From contig JBGCDP010000027.1 of the NCBI GenBank assembly GCA_045105475.1, positions 1 through 64,000 on the forward strand: a stretch of DNA of 64,000 nt, written 5' to 3'. Position 1 is the stretch's first letter, and each line of letters starts with the position of its first letter. The stretch is from WTJY01 sp045105475. GTDB lineage: Bacteria > Chloroflexota > Anaerolineae > Promineifilales > Promineifilaceae. Below, piece by piece: positions 50,407 to 61,100 of the stretch. Below the pieces are notes generated by a model. The model made no database searches and was not told where the DNA came from. It saw only the letters and a list, made by a program, of their open reading frames with translations. A program made the position numbers and the translations under genes.

Positions 50407-52131
50407 ATGAAAAAACTTAAACAACAATCAGCCATATTTATTGGCACATTATTATTACTTGCGCTTGCAGCATGTACACCCACGGTAGATACTGGCGATT
50501 CGCAACCGGCCGATCCAACGCCTGAGGATAAAGCAGTTGTCGATCCTGTCGAACCAGATGAATCGGTCGCAGAAGGTAATGAAGCAATGAGTGAATTAGA
50601 TGGAACAAATTGGAACTTAGTCACACTTGATGGTACGGATGTGACTGATAAAGGTGCGACTCTGGAATTTATTGCGGGCCAAGCGAGCGGTTCAGACAGC
50701 TGTAATCAATTTGGGAACAGGTACAGAGTTGATGGTAATGAATTGGTTTTTGATGGGCCATTTATTTCTACGCAGATGGCGTGTCCAGATATGGAAATAT
50801 CTGCGCAATATCTTGAAATGCTTTCAACGGCCAGCGCCTTCTTGCTTGATGGTGAGACGTTATCGATTCAGACCGATCAAGGTGAATTGGTGTTTTCTCA
50901 GCCGGTTTCGGCCGACCTCGAGAATACCAAATGGTCTTTAACCGGCTTGAATAGCGGCAATGCTATTGTTAGCATGGCTATCGACCAAAACATCTTTTTG
51001 CTGATTGAGGGGGACGCAGTTGGCGGCAGCGGTGGCTGTAATTCATTTGGTGGCGGAGTTGAAATTGAGAACAATCAAATCGCCTTTAAAGAGCTTTTCT
51101 CGACTCAAATGTTTTGTGAAGGTGATGGCATCAGTGAGCGCGAATCTGAATTCTTGGCGGCCCTCGATCAAGCCCGGAGCTTTGAGATTTTACGCCAGTC
51201 ACTAACCATGTTTGATGCTGACGGCAATTTAGTGGCAACTTTTCAAACCGCCGGAGACAAAATGAACGTAAAGACAGTTTTTATTGGTGCTGAACAAGTC
51301 GACTGTGTTGGCGTAGCCCCGCAGAAATGTTTGCTCATTAAAGAAGACCCTAATGCAGAATACACCTTTTTTTATGATTCAATTGATGGGTTTGAATGGG
51401 AAGCTGGGTTCGAATATGAGCTGCTCGTCAATATTATAGATGTTGAAAATCCACCGGCCGACGCTTCTTCATTACGCTATGAGCTTGTAGAAATTGTGGC
51501 TAAAACCGCTGCAGAGTCAGCTGAATCAACAGCGTTAATTGAAGGCGTTACTTGGTCTTTAATCCACCTAGTTGTTGGTGGCGATGCGGTCGTTCCAGCG
51601 CCAGCAGGGACCAATATCTATTTTGAGATTGATGGTGGTACGATGGCGGGGAATAGTGGCTGTAACATGTTTAATGGTCCTATCTCTCTCGATGGGAATA
51701 GTGTGGTGATGGGGCCGTTTGTGACCACACGGATGGCTTGTATGGAAGAGTCAATGGCCTTTGAATCAGCGATCTTGGAACAGCTTGCACAAGTTGGCGC
51801 TTATATGATCGATGGTAAAAACTTAATCTTGAGCACGGCTGATGGACTGCTTTTGGCAGAGTTTACGATGGCTGAAACAAAAACACTTTTTGTTGGCGCT
51901 GAACAAGTTGATTGTGAAGGTGCAGCCCCACAAAAATGCTTGCTTGTGAAAGAATCAGCTGATGCAGAATACACCTATTTCTATGATTCGATTGAAGGAT
52001 TCGAATGGGAAGCTGGCTTTATTTACGAATTGCTTGTTAGCGTCACAGAAGTTAAAGAGCCGCTAGCAGACGCATCGTCACTCGTTTATAAGTTGGTTCA
52101 AATTGTGAGCCAAGCCCCTGTGGCTGAGTAA
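50407..52131 (+). CDS. Lipoprotein with META (HslJ-like) and DUF4377 domains in alternation
   Basis: The 574-residue lipoprotein (lipobox LAACT) has five domains in order: META 1 (LDGTNWNLVTLDGTDVTDKG to about residue 165, with SDSCNQFGN), META 2 (LENTKWSLTGLNSGNAI, with GSGGCNSFGG), DUF4377 1 (TVFIGAEQVDCVGVAPQKCL to WEAGFEYELLV), META 3 (LIEGVTWSLIHLVVGG, with GNSGCNMFNG) and DUF4377 2 (TLFVGAEQVDCEGAAPQKCL). The GC-N-FxG and QMxC/RMAC pairs are the META hallmarks. META proteins are linked with heat-shock and novobiocin resistance, and DUF4377 is often beside them; their biochemistry is unknown. It probably sits on the outer face of the membrane. Confidence 0.9.
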   Translation: MKKLKQQSAIFIGTLLLLALAACTPTVDTGDSQPADPTPEDKAVVDPVEPDESVAEGNEAMSELDGTNWNLVTLDGTDVTDKGATLEFIAGQASGSDSCNQFGNRYRVDGNELVFDGPFISTQMACPDMEISAQYLEMLSTASAFLLDGETLSIQTDQGELVFSQPVSADLENTKWSLTGLNSGNAIVSMAIDQNIFLLIEGDAVGGSGGCNSFGGGVEIENNQIAFKELFSTQMFCEGDGISERESEFLAALDQARSFEILRQSLTMFDADGNLVATFQTAGDKMNVKTVFIGAEQVDCVGVAPQKCLLIKEDPNAEYTFFYDSIDGFEWEAGFEYELLVNIIDVENPPADASSLRYELVEIVAKTAAESAESTALIEGVTWSLIHLVVGGDAVVPAPAGTNIYFEIDGGTMAGNSGCNMFNGPISLDGNSVVMGPFVTTRMACMEESMAFESAILEQLAQVGAYMIDGKNLILSTADGLLLAEFTMAETKTLFVGAEQVDCEGAAPQKCLLVKESADAEYTYFYDSIEGFEWEAGFIYELLVSVTEVKEPLADASSLVYKLVQIVSQAPVAE

Positions 52132-52175
52132 TAACAACTGGATAACCAGAAACTAGCATTAAGTTAGTGGAAATA

Positions 52176-52216
52176 AAAAAGGGCCCCTGATCTTTAAGAT
52201 CAGGGGCCCTTTTTCT
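52176..52216. terminator. Bidirectional terminator after the META lipoprotein
   Basis: A 19-bp stem, AAAAAGGGCCCCTGATCTT with its complement, closes on a single T and ends in TTTTT. It lies between convergent genes and can serve both. Confidence 0.93.
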
Positions 52217-52231
52217 GTTACAGCTTAGTTT

Positions 52232-55150
52232 TTACTCAGCATTTAGCACTTCTAATTGACGAAGTGTATTTTCTAAATCATCAATTTGTCGGCCGTATTC
52301 AGCCCAGTCGCCACGTGATTGCGCTTCCTGAGCCGCTTCAAACTGCGCATTTGCCTGAGCGATTAGCTCTGCCACAGTGCCGTCTACGACAATTTCAATT
52401 GGAACAGCCACTTCTGCTTCACTTACATTTGGATCTTCTGTGATGACAGCGGCCGGGGCATTCCGGTCCTCCAAAAGAGCAGTTAGGGCATCATCCAGCG
52501 TTTCACGCATAACAACACGCTCACCACTAGCAACGATTACCCGCTTCAACTCTGGCAGCTGGTTGTTATCAGACTCTAAGTAAATCGGTTCAACATACAA
52601 AAAGCTGTCGTTGAGTGGGATTACGATCAAGTTACCCCGGATTACGCTAGACCCGCGCTGGTCCCACAACGAAAGTTGTGAAGAAATTTCAGGTTCTTGA
52701 TCGATAAAACTCTCTACCTGAATCGGGCCGACAACCAATGATTGTTTCGGGAATTCGAAAGAGGCGAGTTGCCCATAGAATTCTGGATCATTGCGGGCTG
52801 CAATCCACGCAATCATGTTCTTCTTGCCAGACGGTGTATAAGGTTGAATCAACAGGTATTCCGGCTCATCCTCGCCAGGAAGTGTAAACAGCACATAGTA
52901 CGGTTCCATTTCTTGCGGTGTACCGTAAAAAACTTCCTGTGGGATGTCCCAAAGGTCTTCTCGGTTAAAGAATACCTGTACATCTTGTACATGATAAGTC
53001 TGGAACTTACGCGTCTGAATGTTGAACATATCTTCGGGATAGCGAAGATGCTCTTGCAACGTCGTGGGCATGGCTGATGCTGGCTGGAACAAGCCAGGGA
53101 AAATGCGCTGATACGCATCGATGATCGGGTCTTCATTGCCACGTACCAAGTAGTAATCTACTTCGCCATTATAGGCATCGATCACAACTTTCACGCTGTT
53201 GCGAATGTAGTTGATTGATCGGCCGTTTGATAGCTGGGTGGGATCAGAATATGGGAACCGGTTGCTCGTCGTGTAAGCATCGATCATCCAATACAGCTTG
53301 CCATCTGCTAAAACGATGTATGGATCACCATCAAGCGATAAAAATGGTGTGATCTCTTGAACACGCTCTCTGATGTTTCGATTGTAGAGCACACGTGTGT
53401 TAGGGGTAATGTATTGGCTGAATAGAAGATTTGTCTCGCCAAACTCATATGCGAACGCCAAGCGTCTTAGCGTGTTGTTGAGCGTCACACCACCTGCACC
53501 AGAGTAGGTCGTATAGACATTTTCAGGTTCATTCGGATAGCTAAATTCGGGCAAGCCTGATCCAACAAACACCACATCGTCAGTTGTTTCACCGAAATAA
53601 ATCTCAGGTTGGGTAACTTCGATCCCAATGGTGCTTTTAGGAGGCAAGTCGCTGATGAAAAACTCCGGCCGCCCTTGTTGATTAAAACGATCAACAGGAT
53701 TCATAACCAAACCATACCCATGGGTAAACTCAAGCTTTTGGTTAACCCATGCGTCTGTTTCTAACTTGGCTTTATTCAGCTCACGGGCTGCCAGCATCAC
53801 CTGTCGGGTTTCCCCATCGACCTGATAACGGTCGATGTCTACATTTTGAATTTGATAGTAAGGACGTAGCTCTTGCAGCTCTTTATATGTGTTGAGCAGT
53901 GGGCGATAGTCCCAAAGGCGGATGTTTTTTAAAGCCGCATCGTTGTCATCAAGGTCATTTTGATTAAGCACACTCACATCACCAAACGGCTTTGAAACAA
54001 CTTTGTCCAAGCCAAAGCCCATACGTGTGTAGTCGATGTTGTGCTGAATATACGGCCGTTCGCGAGCTAGCTCATTCGGTACAACAACAAATGATTGGAG
54101 TATGCTTGGGTAAATACCACCAACGCCGATAATTGCGATTAGCCATAAGACTCCGGCGTAGATAACCGGCCTAAATTCGAGTTTATAGAAGTTGTAGAGC
54201 AACGCGATCGCCACAACGGCGGCCGCGGCCGCTTGAATATACAGGGCATAGAGCGATGCATTGATGTCTGTGTAGCCTGCACCAAAAACAACCCCTCGTT
54301 CTGAAAATAAGAGTTCATATCGATTGAGGTTGTAGTTGATTGCTAGAAGCACAAAGAAGACGGATCCCAAAATAGCGAGCTGACGTCGCATTGGAACAGG
54401 GATGTCGCTCATGGCAAACTGGATCGTTTGACCCTGACGCGGCAGGCTGGGCAACAGCCTAATCGTGTAAATCACAACTGTACCGATAATGGAAAAAACG
54501 GTTAACGGCATCAGCCATCCCTGAATAAATGTGTAAATTGGGAGGGTGAAGACGTAAAAGCCAATATCATTGCCAAAGATTGGATCAGTTTGCCCAAACG
54601 GTACTTGGTTAAAGAAGAGCAGAAACTCTTCCCACATGGTTGATGCGGCCGAAGCCATCATAAACGCCAGCAAAAGAGCAACGGCGGTCACCAGGAATTT
54701 CCCGGCCGAGGTCGATAATCCGCCTGTGCCGAAATACGGCGTTGCAATCCGTTGCGCATTGCGTTGGGCAATACGCCATGAAACGATTAAGAAAACCGCA
54801 GCGATGACGAAAAACACCGCAAATGTACCGATAAAGGCGATTAGCTGTGTCGACCAAACAGTCCGATAGCCTCTGGCCGTAAACCATAGAAAGTCGGTGT
54901 AATATGAAACGGTTTGATTAAGGCCAATAAACAGGCCTAAAATGATCGCAATGACCCAGAAACGGCGTGTTTGCCATATGGGTGTACCTGAGGATTGTGG
55001 CTGATTGTTACCGCCACCATTGCCTCCGTTACCACCGTCCCCATTTCCGTCATCATCCCCGCCGCTATTTCCGCCGGGATTGCGAGGTTCTTGCCCTTCA
55101 AAGGCTCTTCTAAATGCATCTGGAATGTCTGAATAATCTGGTCTGCGCAT
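52232..55150 (-). CDS. UPF0182 family membrane protein
   Basis: The 972-residue protein has a Gly/Asn/Asp-rich low-complexity N-terminal tail (about 20-52), seven membrane helices within about 65-360, and a large extracytoplasmic domain with family segments such as RPYIQHNIDYTRMGFGLDKV, NVDIDRYQVDGETRQVMLAARELN, THGYGLVMNPVDRFNQQGRP and RNSVKVVIDAYNGEVDYYLV. The last 70 residues form an acidic helix-rich tail (AQANAQFEAAQEAQSRGDWA). UPF0182 proteins are found in Actinobacteria, Cyanobacteria and Chloroflexota; function unknown. The domain order and length are typical. Confidence 0.95.
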   Translation of the reverse strand: MRRPDYSDIPDAFRRAFEGQEPRNPGGNSGGDDDGNGDGGNGGNGGGNNQPQSSGTPIWQTRRFWVIAIILGLFIGLNQTVSYYTDFLWFTARGYRTVWSTQLIAFIGTFAVFFVIAAVFLIVSWRIAQRNAQRIATPYFGTGGLSTSAGKFLVTAVALLLAFMMASAASTMWEEFLLFFNQVPFGQTDPIFGNDIGFYVFTLPIYTFIQGWLMPLTVFSIIGTVVIYTIRLLPSLPRQGQTIQFAMSDIPVPMRRQLAILGSVFFVLLAINYNLNRYELLFSERGVVFGAGYTDINASLYALYIQAAAAAVVAIALLYNFYKLEFRPVIYAGVLWLIAIIGVGGIYPSILQSFVVVPNELARERPYIQHNIDYTRMGFGLDKVVSKPFGDVSVLNQNDLDDNDAALKNIRLWDYRPLLNTYKELQELRPYYQIQNVDIDRYQVDGETRQVMLAARELNKAKLETDAWVNQKLEFTHGYGLVMNPVDRFNQQGRPEFFISDLPPKSTIGIEVTQPEIYFGETTDDVVFVGSGLPEFSYPNEPENVYTTYSGAGGVTLNNTLRRLAFAYEFGETNLLFSQYITPNTRVLYNRNIRERVQEITPFLSLDGDPYIVLADGKLYWMIDAYTTSNRFPYSDPTQLSNGRSINYIRNSVKVVIDAYNGEVDYYLVRGNEDPIIDAYQRIFPGLFQPASAMPTTLQEHLRYPEDMFNIQTRKFQTYHVQDVQVFFNREDLWDIPQEVFYGTPQEMEPYYVLFTLPGEDEPEYLLIQPYTPSGKKNMIAWIAARNDPEFYGQLASFEFPKQSLVVGPIQVESFIDQEPEISSQLSLWDQRGSSVIRGNLIVIPLNDSFLYVEPIYLESDNNQLPELKRVIVASGERVVMRETLDDALTALLEDRNAPAAVITEDPNVSEAEVAVPIEIVVDGTVAELIAQANAQFEAAQEAQSRGDWAEYGRQIDDLENTLRQLEVLNAE

Positions 55151-55420
55151 AATGGTTAAATCTTACTAGGTATAGTTTTGCTTTTTTGGTGTCAGTGTGT
55201 CAGGGATTTATAGTAATATCTGCGCTGTTTCGCAACAAATTCTCTGACATTGGTTTATTTCAGACATTATGATTGGTTCTTATTCACCTTACATAAGAAC
55301 TTTAAGCCGCTCATGTTTTGATAATTGTTGTTATTTATACTAGCCGCCGTAACTGTATTATCACGATATTGATCTGAGCTGTAGGTTTACGACAAATTAC
55401 TGACCTGTTGAGGAGTGGAA

Positions 55421-55915
55421 ATGAAACTAAATATAAATGGTGTAGAGAAAGAGCTTGACGATGCTTATAAGGATGGGCTATTGGTCTGGGCGATTCGAGA
55501 CGGTTTAGGAATGACCGGTACACGGTATGGCTGTGGAGCTGGTATTTGTGGCTCATGTACAGTGCATGTCGATGGGGTCGCAACCCGATCATGCATTACC
55601 CCCGTTGAATCTGTTACCAATGCTGACATTCGCACATTAGAAGGATTGGCGGCAGAAGATGGCTCTTTACATCCGGTACAACAGGCTTTCCTTGACGAAC
55701 AGGTTCCACAATGTGCATGGTGCATGAGCGGCCAGATGATGACGGCCGTGGCGTTTCTTGAAGAAAATACCGCACCGACTCCCGACGAAATCATAGAAGC
55801 AATGAAAAATAACTACTGCCGTTGCGGCTGCTACCATCGCATTAAGAGTGCGGTTGCAACTGCGGCTGACACAATGCAGGTTGCCAATAGTTTGGCAGAT
55901 GGAGGTCAAGCATAA
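55421..55915 (+). CDS. (2Fe-2S)-binding subunit of a xanthine-dehydrogenase-family hydroxylase (IorA-like)
   Basis: The 164-residue protein has a plant-type [2Fe-2S] domain with YGCGAGICGSCTVHVDG and a C-terminal four-helix [2Fe-2S] domain with PQCAWCMSGQMM and NYCRCGCYHRI. All eight cysteines expected for two clusters are present. It passes electrons from the molybdenum subunit encoded next. AGGAG precedes the ATG at 55421; a GTG two codons upstream is in frame but too close to the ribosome site. The stop overlaps the next start as TAATG. No FAD subunit gene follows, as in isoquinoline 1-oxidoreductase. Confidence 0.93.
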   Translation: MKLNINGVEKELDDAYKDGLLVWAIRDGLGMTGTRYGCGAGICGSCTVHVDGVATRSCITPVESVTNADIRTLEGLAAEDGSLHPVQQAFLDEQVPQCAWCMSGQMMTAVAFLEENTAPTPDEIIEAMKNNYCRCGCYHRIKSAVATAADTMQVANSLADGGQA

Positions 55916-58131
55916 TGAGTAACCAAGTTGAAGCACCCGATTCACAGGGTAAAAAACGTCGTTTTCGCGTTACCCGACGCGGATTTTTGATTGGATTAGG
56001 AGCGACAGGTGCTGGGTTGGCAGTGGGTGTTGCGGTCGGCCGTAAGCCGTTTTATCGCTTTATGGCGGGTGTTTTAAACACTGGCGCACCTCCAGGTGGA
56101 CTAAGTAGCGAACCGCTGGCGTGGTTTGAAGTCATGCCTGATAACAGCATTAAAGTCTTCGTGTCTAAATCAGAAATGGGGCAAGGGATTCATACTGCCA
56201 TTGGTCAAATTGCGGCCGAAGAGCTGGATATTGAGTGGGAGGCGATTCAGGTTGTTCAAGGTGGAACTACCCTTGGCCCAGCCGACAGTGCCGGAACAGG
56301 TGCCAGCAACTCAGTTATGTCCACTTATGAGCCAGCTCGTATGGCGGCCGCTACCCTGCGCCAAATGTTGCTGGTTGAAGGGGCTGTTAAGTTAGGCACA
56401 TCTGTTGATCAAGTTGAATCTAATTTAGGTACCGTGCGCCTCATCTCAAACCCTGACCAATCATTGACCTATGGCGAAGTCGTCGATGGTGTAACGGAGT
56501 GGCCAGAATTTGATGGGGAAATAAACCTCAAACCTCGATCTGAATACAAATTTATTGGCCAGTCACTTCCTAGAGTTGACCTTGAAGCGAAAATTCGTGG
56601 TGATGCGGTTTATGGGTATGACGCTCGGCTTGAAAACATGCTCTATGGGGCAGTTGAACATGCCCCAACGATTGAAGGGAAAATGGTTTCAGCCACACCA
56701 GGTGATGCTGAGAGCAAACCGGGTGTTGTAAAAGTTGTTATCGATGTTGAGAAAGGATTTGCTGGGGTAGTCGCAAAAACTCGCCAGCAGGCGCAAGCCG
56801 CTTTAAGTTCGCTCGAAATAGAGTGGGACAATGGCAAGCTCTGGAATCAAGATGAAATTGATGCGCTAATGGATGTAAGTGATGGCGCTGGAACGATGAT
56901 TCAGCTCGAAGGCAGCCGTTCAGCCGTGGGTGATAGCCCAACGCTGTCGGCCGATTATGCGACTCCGTTCGCGATCCATGCTCATTTAGAGCCACAAGCG
57001 ACATTGGCTGATGTCAAAAATGGCAAGGCTGTAATTTATGCCTCGACCCAAATGCCAGCTTCTGTCCGATCTGATGTCGCTGAAGTGATCGGGCTTGACG
57101 AAGAGATGGTTGAGGTCACACCGACTTATTTAGGTGGTGGCTTTGGCCGTAAATTGGGCAGTGGTGCCGCTACAGAAGCGGCAATCTTAGCGATGGCGGT
57201 TCAGCAGCCGGTGCATGTTGGCTGGACACGGCCTCAGGATATGCGCGACGGATATTTCCGCCCGCCAACCCGAAGCCGGTTAAGTGCCAAACTTGAAAAC
57301 GGGAAAATTACGGCCGTTAACCACAACCATTCAAGTGGTGAAGTTGCGTTTCCATTCTTTCCCGCCTTCTTGAAGACTGTATTTGGGACTGATTTTGGTG
57401 CTTGGCGTGGTGCATTCAATATCTACGGAAATATCGAGAACCGCCGATTAAACACCCATCTTGCACCATTGCCAGTGTCCACAGGCTGGTGGCGCTCATT
57501 GGGGCTTTTAGCCAACGTATTTGCGAATGAAAGCTTTATGGATGAGATGGCTCATGCGGCTGGGGCTGACCCACTTCAGTTTAGACTTGATCATTTAAGT
57601 GATGCTGAACTGGATTCCCGTTTTAGAGTCGCTTTAGAAACTGTTGCTGAAAAAGCCGATTACGGTGCTGAACTACCTGCTGGGCACGCTCTTGGTGTGG
57701 CTTGTAGCGTTGACGTTGATACGGTTGTGGCGATGATCGCTGAGGTTTCAGTTGACGATGCCGGTGTGATTACGGTCCACCGAGTCGTGCAGGCGGTTGA
57801 CCCAGGCTTGCTGATTAACCCTGATGGGGCGTTGGCTCAAACAGAAGGCAACATTGTGATGGGATTAAGCTCAACATTGATTGAAGAAATGACTGTCACA
57901 AATGGGGTTGTTCGGCCGCGTAACTTTGATGGGTATCCATTGCTCACGATTGACCGTACCCCAGACATTCAGGTGACGTTTATCGAGTCAGACGGGGTTC
58001 CTCGCGGTATGGGCGAGCCACCGCTAGGCCCAGTGGCTGCAGCCGTAGGCAATGGGGTGTTTAACGCCACCGGCGGCCGTTTACGCCAGATCCCGATGAC
58101 GCCAGAACGTGTTTTGGCTGCGATCGGCTAA
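55915..58131 (+). CDS. Molybdopterin-binding subunit, isoquinoline 1-oxidoreductase beta-like (IorB-like), Tat-exported
   Basis: The 738-residue protein has a twin-arginine signal (RVTRRGFLIGLGATGAG, about residues 18-34), then the molybdenum subunit fold: VFVSKSEMGQGIHTAIGQIAAEELD, FIGQSLPRVDLEAKIRG, LGGGFGRKLGSGAATEAA and a C-terminal GMGEPPLGPVAAAVGNGVF that contains the catalytic Glu region. With the upstream [2Fe-2S] protein it hydroxylates a heterocycle or oxidises an aldehyde outside the cytoplasm, giving electrons to an acceptor such as cytochrome c. No cytochrome gene is adjacent. The substrate is unknown. A terminator follows. Confidence 0.92.
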   Translation: MSNQVEAPDSQGKKRRFRVTRRGFLIGLGATGAGLAVGVAVGRKPFYRFMAGVLNTGAPPGGLSSEPLAWFEVMPDNSIKVFVSKSEMGQGIHTAIGQIAAEELDIEWEAIQVVQGGTTLGPADSAGTGASNSVMSTYEPARMAAATLRQMLLVEGAVKLGTSVDQVESNLGTVRLISNPDQSLTYGEVVDGVTEWPEFDGEINLKPRSEYKFIGQSLPRVDLEAKIRGDAVYGYDARLENMLYGAVEHAPTIEGKMVSATPGDAESKPGVVKVVIDVEKGFAGVVAKTRQQAQAALSSLEIEWDNGKLWNQDEIDALMDVSDGAGTMIQLEGSRSAVGDSPTLSADYATPFAIHAHLEPQATLADVKNGKAVIYASTQMPASVRSDVAEVIGLDEEMVEVTPTYLGGGFGRKLGSGAATEAAILAMAVQQPVHVGWTRPQDMRDGYFRPPTRSRLSAKLENGKITAVNHNHSSGEVAFPFFPAFLKTVFGTDFGAWRGAFNIYGNIENRRLNTHLAPLPVSTGWWRSLGLLANVFANESFMDEMAHAAGADPLQFRLDHLSDAELDSRFRVALETVAEKADYGAELPAGHALGVACSVDVDTVVAMIAEVSVDDAGVITVHRVVQAVDPGLLINPDGALAQTEGNIVMGLSSTLIEEMTVTNGVVRPRNFDGYPLLTIDRTPDIQVTFIESDGVPRGMGEPPLGPVAAAVGNGVFNATGGRLRQIPMTPERVLAAIG

Positions 58132-58145
58132 AGATCAACAAAGTA

Positions 58146-58183
58146 GAGTGTGTCCTTTATTGACCATCAAGAAGGACACACTC
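58146..58183. terminator. Hairpin between iorB-like gene and the DUF2298 gene
   Basis: GAGTGTGTCCTT (58146-58157) pairs with AAGGACACACTC (58172-58183), 12 bp with a 14-nt loop, between convergent stops. The following tract CCCTTAATTTA is only moderately T-rich. Confidence 0.75.
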
Positions 58184-58187
58184 TCCC

Positions 58188-61100
58188 TTAATTTACTCCG
58201 ATCGACTTAATGACCTGGTAGACTCGGGTTGAGTCATTTTCATAAACAATAATAAGCCGTCCATCCGCGACCAATTGGTCAAACAAAGTGCGATGCCCGT
58301 CCCCGTAGTAGACCCTCTCTAGCTCACCTGCATAAATAAAACTCACATCGTATTTATCAATAACCAGTGATATTTCCTGTGTGTCAGGTGTTGTGTACAG
58401 CCGATTGACATCCTGAATTCGACGTGAAACCACATCCCCCGGAAAGGTAGGCCGCTGCTGCTGTTGATGCCAATCCCAGCCGATAATCGACGGTAGGCCG
58501 GTATACATCGCGACTCGATTGCCAACTGAGCGGTACGGGTTGCTGCTATGGGCTTCAACAATGACGGGCGATCCGGTGATGTTGCGCTGCATCCACTTGA
58601 GAGCTTCGTAATCCCCTTGCAGGCGAATGTCTTGACCGTTTTCGTTATAGGTAACGTATTCCATGAAATCCATGCCATCAAGCGTTAACGATGCCTCATC
58701 TTTCTGCGGCCGGACTTCCCATTTGCCACGTGTGGCTAAAACTGGGTAGAGCGACGCTAAGAAGACTAAAACTCCGAAACTGACCCGCCAGCCAATTGCG
58801 GCCGTTCTGTGCCACTGCCCTCTGATTTTTGCCAGAATAACCGGTAAGGCTGCACCTGAAACAATCGCCAGCATCAGCCAAGACTGCATGTAAAACTTGA
58901 ATACCGTGTTCATTCGGCCGATGTCGCCGTCAAGAACAAGAATTTCGACGAATAGCGTAAGACCAAATGCGGCTGAGATTAAAACATTGATCGTGCGTTT
59001 AACCGGCGAGATGTCCGGCCGTAATCCCATTAGCCCTGCAATTAAAATCATCATGAGAGCCAGCGGCGCGACTTCATAGCTATTGAGCATAAAGCGGATG
59101 AGCATGAGGAACAAAAAGCCGCCAAACGCCATCCCCATAATTTTTTGAATCGATAGACCGCTTCCTAGATTTTGTTCTTCGTTCCAATCTAGGAAGTCTA
59201 TGAAGAGCCAAGTCAGCGTGACCAGTAAGAATAGTCCGTAAATGGTCAAATAGTCTTGGAGAGAAGTTGTTGCTCCTTCCCATAATTTAATTGTGCCGTA
59301 GGCTGTGCCAAAGTTTGCCCAAAACGGTTCAAACAGGAGGCGTGACCCTAGAAATAGGGCGATGGCACTCATCCCGATGCGACTGAGCGTGGTGAGTTTG
59401 AAACCGTATTGCTGTAATGCGACCCATGTTAGCGCCAAGATTCCCACGACCAACTGCACCGGATAATCCCAACTGTTGGTCGGGTAGAGTACGCCAATGG
59501 CGAGTGCTCCAGTGAACCATTGGAGCGGTGTGAGCCGATTACGGCCGGATAAAATGAGCGATACCGCCCAAGCTAAAGCCAAGAGGGATAGCGGTAGGGC
59601 GATCATATGAGCGTGCAAGTCACCGTATAAAAAGGTGAAGAATGGGAATTCTGTGATTGGGGCAACTTCCCCTTCAGGAGCACCGATGGCCCGAGAAGCA
59701 GCCCAGAACCATTCGCTAGGATCTACTGGAGCAGGTTCATCCGATCCGATGCGTGACAAGGCACCGCTTGCGATGCGGCGCAGCCAAGAGGCTTCAATAT
59801 CGGCATTGCTGGCTCGGTCCCACGATAAAAATAGCACATTGAGCTGATGCAGGTTGCCTAACAGTAGCGTGGCGATCATCGCTGATAATCCACCCCAGAT
59901 CATTGTTTTTTCACGCTGCTCCGGCCGTTGGGCTGGCAATATCCCGCGCTCGTTTGCTAAGCGATGGGTGAGTGCCGACCCAATCGAAAAGGCACCCAAA
60001 CCTGTAAAACTAAACAGCATGGGTAAGATTAAGTTGTATGCCACAGTTGGCACAATGCCTAAAAGGAGCGTGGGGACACCGGCAAAGACAAAGCCGTAAT
60101 AGTAATAGTTGATGTATGCGCCCGCATGCCATGGATCGTATGGAGGGAAGGTCGATGATTTGAGCACGGCCGTGAAGTAAGAAACATCCATCGGCTTTTC
60201 ACCACCATAGTACAGGTGCCAGACTTCAGGGTTGCCAAACCGAATCAAGAGCATGAGGATGAAGAGCATGACGCCCAATGTTTCAGTAAAGAAGATCAGG
60301 TTTCGCTGGCGTTTTAAGAAGTCGCGAATGGCACCTTTGCTGCGCCATTCGATGTAAAACGCCGCGGCAAATACGAATAGTGTGGCGATAAATAGGGACC
60401 CACGGCCAAACGGAATGAGCCCCATGCTGGCACTTAGCCAAGCGATCCATGAAATGAGCAGCATGCCAAAGACTTTTGAAATCGCATAGCCACGATCAGG
60501 CAGGCCACTAAAAATGCGGTAGCAGAGCGGGTAAGTGAGACGGCCGATGATGATGACGAGGAGCCACCATACGACAGCCGCAAGGGCATCATTGTTTGAG
60601 AGCAGACCGTCAATGGCGAAACGCTCACGAAATGAGCCACCGCTTTGCTGACGAGCAAACTGGTCACTTGTCAGGGTTAATCCATTGGGGGAATTGGCTG
60701 CCTGATCAGGATTTTGGTAGAAGGCTTGTGACATGTCTACTTCGTTTAGAACGGCCCGCACGTCGCTGCCGTCATAGTCGGCCGTCTTTTTGAAAACCCA
60801 AACAGGCGGGTGCTCGTAGACGCTAAATGATTCTTCTACTGCAAGCAGTCCTGGTATTTCCCAGGTGGGAACAGGCTCACTTCCAAGCCCAATTCGCCCG
60901 GTAATATCACTGATATAAAGCGGCCCAAAGCGAATGTTGCCTGTAAACGTTTCTACAAGCTCGTAGCCTAGATCACCTTCAAACAGATTTTGATAATAGT
61001 GGCCCATCAACGGGTAGGTCACTTCCATGCGTGGCACAGTCCACATGGCCCGTTGACTGCTGATAATGACGTAGTCGGCATCGTTGAGCCATACGACCAG

